In this document: one piece after another, positions 19,396-32,029 of the stretch | How the letters are laid out: every line of letters begins with the position of its first letter | Position numbering within the stretch: position 1 is the stretch's first letter | Position numbers and translations under genes: made by a program | Assembly (NCBI GenBank): GCA_035063785.1 | Contig: JAPSFS010000006.1 | Span: 138,841-202,840, forward strand | Length of the DNA stretch: 64,000 bases | Origin: Comamonas_C sp026954015 | Lineage (GTDB): Bacteria; Pseudomonadota; Gammaproteobacteria; Burkholderiales; Burkholderiaceae_C | Reading direction: 5' to 3' | The notes under the pieces: model-generated | What the model saw: only the letters and a program-made list of their open reading frames with translations | Told to the model about the DNA's origin: nothing | The model's database searches: none

Positions 19396-19411
19396 TGGCA
19401 CGCTCCTTGCT
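19396..19411 (+). promoter_or_regulatory. Sigma-54 promoter of gltB
   Basis: TGGCACGCTCCTTGCT fits TGGCACG-N4-TTGCW at every position, with GG at 19397-19398 and GC at 19409-19410. It predicts a start near 19422 and a leader of about 67 nt before the gltB ATG. Confidence 0.8.
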
Positions 19412-19488
19412 CGACCGCACTGGAAAAGAGCCTCCGCGCCTGCGGCGGCTCGCGCACAACGAGATCCACCGATGCGGAGCGCCCCGAT

Positions 19489-24240
<4,752 letters not shown>

Positions 24241-24264
24241 GCCCCACGCTAGCGAGATCCCACC

Positions 24265-25731
24265 ATGGGCAAGATCACCGGTTTCCTGGAATTCGAGCGC
24301 ATCGAAGAGACGTACGACCCCGTCGCGTCACGCGTGCACCACTACCAGGAGTTCGTGCACCCGCTCACCACCGAGCAGGCGCGCACGCAGGGCGCGCGCT
24401 GCATGGACTGCGGCACGCCGTTCTGCCACCACGCCTGCCCGGTCAACAACATCATTCCGGACTTCAACGACCTGGTCTATCGCGACGACTGGAAGCGCGC
24501 GCTGCAGGTGCTGCAGTCCACCAACAACTTCCCCGAGTTCACCGGCCGCATCTGCCCCGCGCCGTGCGAGGCCGCGTGCACGCTCAACATCAACGCGCAG
24601 CCGGTGGGCATCAAGTCCATCGAGCACGCGATCATCGACCGCGGCTGGGCCGAGGGCTGGGTGCTGCCGCAGCCGCCCGCGGTGCGCACCGGGCGGCGCG
24701 TCGCGGTCGTCGGCTCGGGCCCGGCGGGGCTGGCCGCCGCGCAGCAACTCGCGCGCGCCGGGCACGAGGTGACGCTGTTCGAGAAGAACGACCGCGTGGG
24801 CGGGCTGCTGCGTTTTGGCATCCCGGACTTCAAGCTCGAAAAATCGCACATCGACCGGCGCGTGCAGCAGATGGTGGCCGAGGGCGTGCAGATCCGCACC
24901 GGCACGCTCGTGGGCGAACTACCCGCGGACAGCCGCATCAACAACTGGGCCGCGCACGCGGTGAGCGCCGAGCAACTGCGGCGCGACTACCACGCGGTGC
25001 TGCTCACCGGCGGCTCGGAGCAGTCGCGCGACCTGCCGGCGCCGGGGCGCGCGCTCGCCGGCGTGCACTTCGCGATGGAATACCTGCCACAGCAGAACCG
25101 CGTGAACGCGGGGCTTGCGGTGCCCGGGCAGATCGTCGCCACCGGCAAGCACGTGATCGTGATCGGCGGCGGCGACACCGGCTCGGACTGCGTTGGCACC
25201 GCGCACCGCCAGGGCGCGGCCAGTGTGGTGCAATTCGAGCTCATGCCCATGCCACCGCTGCAGGAAAACAAGCCACTCACCTGGCCCTACTGGCCGTACA
25301 AGCTGCGCACCTCGTCCAGCCACCAGGAGGGCTGCGAGCGTGAGTTCGCGATCGCCACCAAGGAATTCGTCGGCGACGAGGGGCGCCTTGCCGCGCTCAG
25401 AACCGTGCAGGTGCGCCGCGAAGGCGGCCAGTTCGTGGAGGTCGAGGGCACCGAAAAGACCTGGCCCGCCGAGCTCGTGCTGCTGGCGATGGGTTTCGTG
25501 CACCCGGCGGCGAGCGTGCTCGCGAGCTTCGGCGTGGCCACCGACGCGCGCGGCAATGCCCGCGCCGGCGTGGATGACGCCACCGGCTACGCCACCAACG
25601 TGCCCGGCGTGTTCGCAGCGGGCGACATGCGCCGTGGGCAGTCGCTCGTCGTCTGGGCCATCCGCGAAGGCCGCCAGGCCGCACGCGCCATCGACTTCTA
25701 CCTCATGGGCCAAACCGCCCTGCCACGCTGA
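24265..25731 (+). CDS. gltD: Glutamate synthase (NADPH) small subunit
   Basis: This is a 488-aa FAD/NADPH subunit that feeds electrons to GltB. The N-terminal iron-sulfur cysteines (CMDCGTPFCHHACP and CPAPCEAAC), the FAD dinucleotide fold (VVGSGPAGLAAAQQLA) and the NADPH fold (VIGGGDTGSDCVG) are present. It begins 24 bp after gltB, and dapL starts 8 bp after its stop. Confidence 0.97.
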   Translation: MGKITGFLEFERIEETYDPVASRVHHYQEFVHPLTTEQARTQGARCMDCGTPFCHHACPVNNIIPDFNDLVYRDDWKRALQVLQSTNNFPEFTGRICPAPCEAACTLNINAQPVGIKSIEHAIIDRGWAEGWVLPQPPAVRTGRRVAVVGSGPAGLAAAQQLARAGHEVTLFEKNDRVGGLLRFGIPDFKLEKSHIDRRVQQMVAEGVQIRTGTLVGELPADSRINNWAAHAVSAEQLRRDYHAVLLTGGSEQSRDLPAPGRALAGVHFAMEYLPQQNRVNAGLAVPGQIVATGKHVIVIGGGDTGSDCVGTAHRQGAASVVQFELMPMPPLQENKPLTWPYWPYKLRTSSSHQEGCEREFAIATKEFVGDEGRLAALRTVQVRREGGQFVEVEGTEKTWPAELVLLAMGFVHPAASVLASFGVATDARGNARAGVDDATGYATNVPGVFAAGDMRRGQSLVVWAIREGRQAARAIDFYLMGQTALPR

Positions 25732-25739
25732 GCGCCACC

Positions 25740-26963
25740 ATGATCCGCGTCAATCCGCACTACCAGAAACTGCAGGCAAGCTACCTGTTCGCCGACATTG
25801 CACAGCGCGTGCGCGCCTTCCAGCAGCGCCGCCCCGATGCCGAGCTGATCCGCCTGGGCATAGGCGACGTGACCGAGCCGCTGCCGCCCGCGTGCGTCAC
25901 GGCGTTCCACGCGGCGGTCGACGATCTCACCAGGACGGAGAGCTTTCGCGGCTACGGGCCCGAACAGGGCTACGGCTTTCTGCGCGAGGCCATCGCACGG
26001 CACGACTTCCAGGCGCGCGGCGCACAGATCGACGCCGACGAAATCTTCGTGAGCGACGGCGCCAAGTGCGACGTGGGCAACTTCCAGGAGCTGTTTGCCA
26101 CCGACATCCGCGTGGCCATCCCCGACCCGGTCTATCCGGTCTACGTCGATACCAACGTGATGGCCGGGCGCACCGGCGCCGTCGTGCACGAGCGCTACGA
26201 AGGCCTGGTCTATCTGCCCTGCACTGCCGACAACGGCTACGTGCCGCAGATACCCGATGCGCCAGTGGACCTCGCCTACCTGTGCTCGCCCAACAACCCC
26301 ACGGGCGCGACGATGACACGCGGCGAGCTGCAGACCTGGGTGGACTGGGCGCGCGCCCACCGCGCGCTGATCCTGTTCGACGCGGCGTATGAAGCCTTCA
26401 TCCGCGACGACGCGCTGCCGCATTCGATCTACGAAATCCCCGGCGCGCGCGAGGTGGCCATCGAGTTCCGCAGTTACTCCAAGACCGCCGGGTTCACCGG
26501 CGTGCGCTGCGCCTACACCGTCGTGCCCAGGGACTGCATGGCGTGGCAGGCGGGCGGCGAGGCGGTGGCGCTGCACGCGCTCTGGAACCGGCGCCACACG
26601 ACCAAGTTCAACGGCGTCTCCTACCCGGTGCAGCGCGCCGCCGAGGCGGTATACACGCCTGAGGGCCAGCAGCAGGTGCGCGCGCTCACCGACGGCTACC
26701 TGCGCAACGCGCAGGCGATCCGCGCCGGGCTCCAGGCCCTGGGCCTGCCGTGCACCGGCGGCGACAACTCGCCCTACATCTGGGTCGACACCGGGCGCGA
26801 TGCCTGGGAATTCTTTGATCTGCTGCTGGAGAAGGCCGCGGTCGTGTGCACGCCGGGCGCGGGTTTCGGGCGCTGCGGCCAGCACCACGTGCGCATCAGC
26901 GCATTCAACAGTTACGCCAACGTCAAAGCCGCGATGCAGCGCATTGCGCAGGCACTGGCCTGA
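25740..26963 (+). CDS. dapL: LL-diaminopimelate aminotransferase
   Basis: This 407-aa PLP enzyme makes LL-diaminopimelate from tetrahydrodipicolinate in one step with glutamate as donor, bypassing the DapD/DapC/DapE steps. Family-specific segments are clear: LIRLGIGDVTEPLPPA, FRGYGPEQGYGFLREA, SDGAKCDVGN and DPVYPVYVDTNVMAGRTG; the PLP lysine is in SYSKTAGFTGVR. It starts 8 bp after gltD, so the enzyme that supplies glutamate and one that consumes it share a transcript. DapL is uncommon in betaproteobacteria, where the succinylase route is usual. Base composition is like the neighbours, so any transfer would be old. Confidence 0.9.
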   Translation: MIRVNPHYQKLQASYLFADIAQRVRAFQQRRPDAELIRLGIGDVTEPLPPACVTAFHAAVDDLTRTESFRGYGPEQGYGFLREAIARHDFQARGAQIDADEIFVSDGAKCDVGNFQELFATDIRVAIPDPVYPVYVDTNVMAGRTGAVVHERYEGLVYLPCTADNGYVPQIPDAPVDLAYLCSPNNPTGATMTRGELQTWVDWARAHRALILFDAAYEAFIRDDALPHSIYEIPGAREVAIEFRSYSKTAGFTGVRCAYTVVPRDCMAWQAGGEAVALHALWNRRHTTKFNGVSYPVQRAAEAVYTPEGQQQVRALTDGYLRNAQAIRAGLQALGLPCTGGDNSPYIWVDTGRDAWEFFDLLLEKAAVVCTPGAGFGRCGQHHVRISAFNSYANVKAAMQRIAQALA

Positions 26964-26983
26964 ACCATCCACCCAAGAGCCCC

Positions 26984-28249
26984 ATGCCCGTTTCCGATTC
27001 CCTGCGCCAGCGCCTGTACCCGCTGCTGCCCCAGATCGCCAAGCATTTCGGCACGCCGTTTCACCTCTACGACGAAGCGGGCATCCGCGCGACCGGCGAA
27101 CGCCTGAACCGCGCGTTCGCCGGTGTGCCCGGCTTTCGCGAGTACTACGCCGCCAAGGCGCTGCCGAACCCGCGCATCCTCGCGATCGCGCGCGACCTGG
27201 GCTTCGGCTTCGACTGCAGCTCGGTGGCCGAGCTGCAGCTGGCGCGCGGCGTGGGCGCGCGTGGCAACGACCTGATGTTCACCTCGAACAACACCGCGCC
27301 CGACGAGTTCGACGCGGCGCTGGACGGTGGCGGCAGCATCCTGAACCTGGACGACCTCAGCCTGGTGGCCAAGGTGCCGCGCATGCCCGAGCAGATCTGC
27401 TTTCGCTACAACCCCGGCCCGGCGCGCAGCGGCAACGCCATCATCGGCAACCCGGTCGAGGCCAAGTACGGCGTGCCGCACGAGTGCATCGAAGACGCAT
27501 TTCGCGCGGCCATCGCGCGCGGTGCCAGGCGCTTCGGCCTGCACACCATGCTGGCGTCCAACGAGCTGGACTACCGCTACATGGTCGAGACCATCGCGAT
27601 GCTGCTGTCGGTCGTGCACATGCTCAGCGACAAGCTCGCCATCCGCTTCGACTTCGTCAACATGGGCGGCGGGCTGGGCATCCCGTACCGGCCCGAGGAC
27701 GCCGAATTCGACGTGCAGGCGCTGGGCGCGCAGGCCGCCACGCAGTTCGCGCAGTTTCGCGCGCAGCACGGCTGGACGCCGGCGCTCTTCATGGAAAGCG
27801 GGCGCTACGTCACCGGACCGCACGGCGTGCTGGTCACGCGCGCGATCAACCACAAGCACAGCTACCGCGAATACGTCGGCGTGGACGCCTGCATGTCGTC
27901 GCTGATGCGCCCCGGCATGTACGGCGCCTACCACCATATCGACGTGGTGGGCAAACCTTCGGGGGCGGGCGACGCGCCGGTGGACGTGGTCGGCTCGCTG
28001 TGCGAGAACAACGACAAGTTCGCCATCCAGCGCCCGCTGCCCGCGGTGGCCGACGGCGACCTGCTCGTGATCCACGATACTGGAGCCCACGGCCACGCGA
28101 TGGGCTTCAACTACAACGGGCGGCTGCGCCCGCAGGAGCTGCTGCTCACGCAGGACGGGCGCGTCGAGCGCATACGCCGCGCCGAAACGCTGCAAGACCA
28201 TTTCGCCACGCTGCACTTCGCGCCTGACGCCTGGCAGCCCGGCTCCTGA
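26984..28249 (+). CDS. lysA: Diaminopimelate decarboxylase-type PLP enzyme
   Basis: This 421-aa alanine-racemase-fold decarboxylase should convert meso-diaminopimelate to lysine. The PLP lysine is in YYAAKALPNP, the glycine loop is NMGGGLGIPY, and the C-terminal segments ESGRYVTGPHGV, CENNDKFA and HDTGAHGHAMGFNYNG match LysA active-site regions. The sequence differs from typical proteobacterial LysA. It lies between dapL and nadE with gaps of 20 and 12 bp. A different diamino-acid decarboxylase activity is possible, but the dap context favours LysA. Confidence 0.8.
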   Translation: MPVSDSLRQRLYPLLPQIAKHFGTPFHLYDEAGIRATGERLNRAFAGVPGFREYYAAKALPNPRILAIARDLGFGFDCSSVAELQLARGVGARGNDLMFTSNNTAPDEFDAALDGGGSILNLDDLSLVAKVPRMPEQICFRYNPGPARSGNAIIGNPVEAKYGVPHECIEDAFRAAIARGARRFGLHTMLASNELDYRYMVETIAMLLSVVHMLSDKLAIRFDFVNMGGGLGIPYRPEDAEFDVQALGAQAATQFAQFRAQHGWTPALFMESGRYVTGPHGVLVTRAINHKHSYREYVGVDACMSSLMRPGMYGAYHHIDVVGKPSGAGDAPVDVVGSLCENNDKFAIQRPLPAVADGDLLVIHDTGAHGHAMGFNYNGRLRPQELLLTQDGRVERIRRAETLQDHFATLHFAPDAWQPGS

Positions 28250-28261
28250 ACGGACCTCGCC

Positions 28262-29092
28262 ATGCACCCCGAACAATCCGCCATCATCGACAGCCTGCAC
28301 GTCACGCCGCCCTTCACCGGGCCGCACGATGCGCAGGCGCAGATCGCGCGGCGCATCGCCTTCCTCCAGCAGACGCTGCGCGCCAGCCCCTGCACCACGC
28401 TGGTGCTGGGCATCAGCGGCGGCGTCGATTCGTCGGTTGCGGGGCGGCTCGCGCAGCTCGCGGTCGAGGGGCTGCGCCACGAGAGCGGCGACGCGCGCTG
28501 GCGCTTCATCGCGGTGCGCCTGCCGTACCGCGCGCAGTTCGACGAGGCCGACGCGCAGGCGGCGCTCGCGTTCATCCGAGCCGACGAAGTGCGCACCGTA
28601 CCGATCGAAGGCAGCGTCGCGGCGCTGGCCGAGCCGCTTGCCGACCTGCTCGCGCCGCTGGCCACGCGCCTGCACGACAGCGTGCTCGGCAATGTGAAGG
28701 CGCGCATCCGCATGGTGGCGCAGTACGCCATCGCCAATGCCACCAACGGCCTCGTGATCGGCACCGACCACGCGGCCGAGGCGGTGATGGGCTTTTTCAC
28801 CAAGTACGGGGACGGGGCCTGCGACCTGGAGCCGCTCGCAGGGCTCGTGAAGGGCCAGGTGCGCGCGATCGGCACCGCGCTGGGCGCACCGGCGCACCTC
28901 GTGCACAAGGTGCCGACCGCCGACCTCGAAGACGGCCGCCCCGGCCTGCCCGACGAAGCCGCGCACGGGGTGACGTACGAGGACATCGACGCGTTCCTGC
29001 ACGGCCAGACTGTCAGCGAGCCGTCGGCCCGGCGCATCGTGGCCGCTTACACCGCGAGCCGCCACAAGCGCACGATGCCCTTCACCCCATGA
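28262..29092 (+). CDS. nadE: NAD synthetase, ammonia-dependent type
   Basis: This 276-aa enzyme amidates deamido-NAD with ammonia and ATP. The PP-loop (GISGGVDSSVAGRL) and the motifs GTDHAAEAVMGFFTKYGDGA and PLAGLVKGQVR are conserved. No glutaminase domain is present, so free ammonia is the expected nitrogen source. It sits between lysA and dapF and overlaps dapF by 4 bp. Confidence 0.93.
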   Translation: MHPEQSAIIDSLHVTPPFTGPHDAQAQIARRIAFLQQTLRASPCTTLVLGISGGVDSSVAGRLAQLAVEGLRHESGDARWRFIAVRLPYRAQFDEADAQAALAFIRADEVRTVPIEGSVAALAEPLADLLAPLATRLHDSVLGNVKARIRMVAQYAIANATNGLVIGTDHAAEAVMGFFTKYGDGACDLEPLAGLVKGQVRAIGTALGAPAHLVHKVPTADLEDGRPGLPDEAAHGVTYEDIDAFLHGQTVSEPSARRIVAAYTASRHKRTMPFTP

Positions 29093-29952
29093 TGCAGCCC
29101 GCGCATCGCGCGCCCCTGCCGTTCACCAAGATGCACGGCCTGGGCAACGACTTCATGGTGATCGACGCGACCGGCGGGCCGGTTGCGCTGACGGCCAGCG
29201 AGATCCGCGCCATGGCCGACCGGCATTTCGGCATCGGCTTCGACCAGTTGCTGCTCGTGGAGCCCGCGCCGCACGCGGGCGTGGACTTTGGCTACCGCAT
29301 CTACAACGCCGACGGCGGTGAGGTGGAGCAGTGCGGCAACGGCGCGCGCTGCTTCGCGCGCTACGTGCGCGAGCAGGGGCTGACCGACCGGGACCGCATC
29401 CGCGTGCACACGCGCGCCGGGGCAATCGAGCTCGTCGTCACGCAGGGCGGCGACGTGCGCGTGGACATGGGCGCGCCACGATTCCTGCCCGCCGAGATTC
29501 CCTTCGTCGCCGACGCCCCCGCGCCGCGCTACGCGGTGCAGGTCGCAGGGGAGACGGTGGAGCTTGCGGCCGTGAGCATGGGCAACCCGCACGCGGTGCT
29601 GTGCGTGGACGACGTGGAGCGCGCGCCGGTCGCCCGGCTCGGCCCGCTGCTGGAGCACCACGCGCGCTTTCCGGCGCGCGTCAACGTGGGCTTCATGCAG
29701 GTGCTCGCGCGCGATCGCATCCGGCTGCGCGTGCACGAGCGCGGCGCGGGCGAGACGCTGGCCTGCGGCAGTGGCGCGTGCGCCGCGGTCGTGGCAGGCC
29801 GACGCCTGGGGCTGCTGGACGCGCGCGTCACCGTGGCACTGCCGGGCGGCACGCTGGCGATCCGCTGGGAGGGCGCAGGCGCCAACGTGCTCATGGACGG
29901 CCCCGCCGCGCGCGTCTACGACGGCCTGTGGCGCTGGCCCGCCGCCGCTTGA
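29089..29952 (+). CDS. dapF: Diaminopimelate epimerase
   Basis: This is a 287-aa cofactor-free epimerase interconverting LL- and meso-diaminopimelate for peptidoglycan and lysine. The two catalytic cysteines are visible in VEQCGNGARCFARY and LACGSGACAAV. The first Met is followed by about 10 extra residues before FTKMHGLGNDF. As the last gene of the run from gltB it completes the DapL route, and the 229 bp after it before the convergent gene hold no gene that I can support. Confidence 0.95.
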   Translation: MMQPAHRAPLPFTKMHGLGNDFMVIDATGGPVALTASEIRAMADRHFGIGFDQLLLVEPAPHAGVDFGYRIYNADGGEVEQCGNGARCFARYVREQGLTDRDRIRVHTRAGAIELVVTQGGDVRVDMGAPRFLPAEIPFVADAPAPRYAVQVAGETVELAAVSMGNPHAVLCVDDVERAPVARLGPLLEHHARFPARVNVGFMQVLARDRIRLRVHERGAGETLACGSGACAAVVAGRRLGLLDARVTVALPGGTLAIRWEGAGANVLMDGPAARVYDGLWRWPAAA

Positions 29953-30181
29953 AACCTGCCGCGGCGGATCACGACGGCCCGGCGGGGCTGGCGCCGCCGC
30001 GAGGTCGCCGCCGTCGGCACTCTGCGCCAGCTGCGGCCAGCGGGTGGAGACGGCGTCAACCACGCCCTGCAACTGCCCAACGCCTCGCGGCCCAGATAGA
30101 CCAGCTCGACCACGTGGCAACGCTCGCCCATCCCGGTCACCGCGCGCAGGTGGTTCGGGTTGCCCTGCCGCGGTGCGCCGG

Positions 30182-31981
30182 TCAGGCCTTCGGCATCGGT
30201 GTGTGCATCATTCGGGGTGTCCTGCCCTCCGGCATCGTGCGCGCGCGCTGCCGGCCCGCGCGCAATACCCCGCCGACGATCAGCGCCTGCGCGGCATAGT
30301 AGCTTGCAAGCACCCACACCGCCGACCACGGCAGCGGCTGCACGAAACGGTTGATGGCCAGCAGCGCGTCGCTCAGCATGAAGCTCACCGCCCCCAGCGC
30401 CACGCCGAGCGCCGGCGCGTCGCGCAGCAGCGACCAGCGCGCCCAGGCCTGCGCCGCCATGAGCGCGATCACGAGCACGTAGGCGGCGACGGGCGCGCGC
30501 AGTCCCGCGGGCAGCCCGCCCACCCAGAGCACCACATACATGCCAGCGCCCAGCAGCAGCGTGGCCGCGAGCGCACCGCGAGCGGCCAACCACGGCGCGC
30601 GCAACCGGAACAGCGCGAGATAGCACAGATGCGCGAGCAGGAACGCCGCCAGCCCCACAATGAACCGGCCCGGCAGCATCAGCGCCACGTCGCCCGCAAG
30701 CGACGCCACCAGCGCACCGAGCAGCAGCACGGATGAAACATTCCAGCCAGATCGGCCTCCAGCGCTTTGCTGGCGCGCGCTTGCAGCTACTGCGGCAATA
30801 GCAAACACCATGGCGGCGGGCTTGGCCGCGTGGTGCCACGACACGAGGCCGAGCGCGCTCGTCGCGGTGGCCAGCGCCCCGGCCTGCACCATCAGCGCCT
30901 CCCAGACCGAGAGCCGCCCCTGCATCGCCGCGCCCAGCGCCCACTGGCAGGCAACCAGCGCGGCGAACCAGACGAGGTTCTCGGCAAGCGGCGCGCCGTC
31001 GGCACGCCAGAGGAAGACGCTCACGCCCGCGATCAGCAGCGCGAACTGCACCACGGCGAACCCGCGCACGGCGGGCGCCACCGCGGGATCGAACAGCGGC
31101 ATGCGGTGGATGTCGAAGGCTGGCTTGGGATAACGCTGCGCCACGTCGGGGGGCCGCCAGCCGGGCGGGCGCAGCCACACGCCGATCTTGTCGCGCCAGC
31201 GCCGCGCGTGCCAGCTGTCGCGCGCCAACCCGGCGTACACCTGCAGGTTGGCCCAGAGCGGGTCCCAGCTTTCGAGCAGCCCGCGCGTGCCGTAGACGCA
31301 GGGCTCGCGCGCGTCCTCGTCCTCGAAGGTGCCGAAGAGCCGGTCCCAGACGATGAGGATGCCGCCGTAGTTCCTGTCGATGTAGCGGTCGTTCACCGCA
31401 TGGTGCACGCGGTGGTTGCTCGGGCTGCAGAACCACCGGTCGAACCAGCCCAGCCGCCCCACCTGCTCGGTGTGCACCCAGAACTGGTAGAGCAGGTCAA
31501 CGAGCCCGACCACGACGAACACCAGCGGCGGCACGCCCGCGAGCGCCATCGGCAGGTAGAACAACCAGCCCAGCAGCGCGCCCGAGCTCGTCTGGCGCAG
31601 CGCGGTGGAGAGGTTGTAGTCCTGGCTCTGGTGGTGCACCGCGTGCGCGGCCCACAGCACCGCCACCTCGTGGCCCTTGCGGTGCAGCCAGTAGTAGCAG
31701 AAGTCGTAGAACAGCAGCGCCAGCAGCCACCCCGGCGCGCTCGTCCAGAAGGCATCGTTGCGCCAGAGCGCGAACTGCTGCCACGCGAGCGTGTACAGCC
31801 CCACGCGCAGCAGCGCGGTAAACACCGCGCTCGTCTGGCTCAGCATGCCCAGGCTGATGCTGCTCACCGCGTCCGCAAGGCGAAACGCGGCCCGCCCGCG
31901 CGCCCGCGCGACGGCCCACTCCAGCGCCATCAACAGGAGGAATACCGGCGTGACGAGAACGATGATCTGGCTACCCGACAT
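30182..31981 (-). CDS. Fused fatty acid hydroxylase (sterol desaturase family) and YhhN-like membrane protein
   Basis: This 599-aa membrane protein joins two families. The N-terminal half is a di-iron hydroxylase with the His clusters WLHRKGHE, HAVHHQ and NHRVHHAVNDRY. The C-terminal half has the YhhN/TMEM86 signature LAGDVALMLPGRF and several spans; that family includes lysoplasmalogenases. A dispersed repeat lies in the coding frame near the start of the YhhN part and encodes VAASARQQSAGGRSGW. The start is taken as ATG 31981 (MSGSQIIVL); ATG 31990 is an alternative. The frame is open further upstream, but that would overlap the divergent glcD-like gene. A role in ether-lipid or hydroxylated-lipid turnover is plausible but unproven. 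Confidence 0.82.
   Translation of the reverse strand: MSGSQIIVLVTPVFLLLMALEWAVARARGRAAFRLADAVSSISLGMLSQTSAVFTALLRVGLYTLAWQQFALWRNDAFWTSAPGWLLALLFYDFCYYWLHRKGHEVAVLWAAHAVHHQSQDYNLSTALRQTSSGALLGWLFYLPMALAGVPPLVFVVVGLVDLLYQFWVHTEQVGRLGWFDRWFCSPSNHRVHHAVNDRYIDRNYGGILIVWDRLFGTFEDEDAREPCVYGTRGLLESWDPLWANLQVYAGLARDSWHARRWRDKIGVWLRPPGWRPPDVAQRYPKPAFDIHRMPLFDPAVAPAVRGFAVVQFALLIAGVSVFLWRADGAPLAENLVWFAALVACQWALGAAMQGRLSVWEALMVQAGALATATSALGLVSWHHAAKPAAMVFAIAAVAASARQQSAGGRSGWNVSSVLLLGALVASLAGDVALMLPGRFIVGLAAFLLAHLCYLALFRLRAPWLAARGALAATLLLGAGMYVVLWVGGLPAGLRAPVAAYVLVIALMAAQAWARWSLLRDAPALGVALGAVSFMLSDALLAINRFVQPLPWSAVWVLASYYAAQALIVGGVLRAGRQRARTMPEGRTPRMMHTPMPKA
30754..30790 (-). repeat. Dispersed repeat, copy 6, inside a coding sequence
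   Basis: GGCCTCCAGCGCTTTG and GCGCGCTTGCAGCTACT match the family arms. The copy is in frame within the hydroxylase-YhhN fusion gene. Confidence 0.65.
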
Positions 31982-32029
31982 GCCCCGCATTGTGGGCCCG
32001 CGCCCGCCCGCTTGGCGTACAGTGCCTGC

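Noticed and set aside
19294..19488. N-terminal extension of gltB
   Set aside because: It would cover the NtrC site and the sigma-54 promoter and has no family similarity; the propeptide and Cys42 fit the ATG at 19489.
29953..30181. Possible gene remnant on the minus strand after dapF (frames reading GAPRQGNPNHLRAVTG and, one frame over, QLQGVVDAVSTRWPQLAQ)
   Set aside because: The phrases look protein-like and would join by a single frameshift, but I cannot name a family and the region is only 229 bp.
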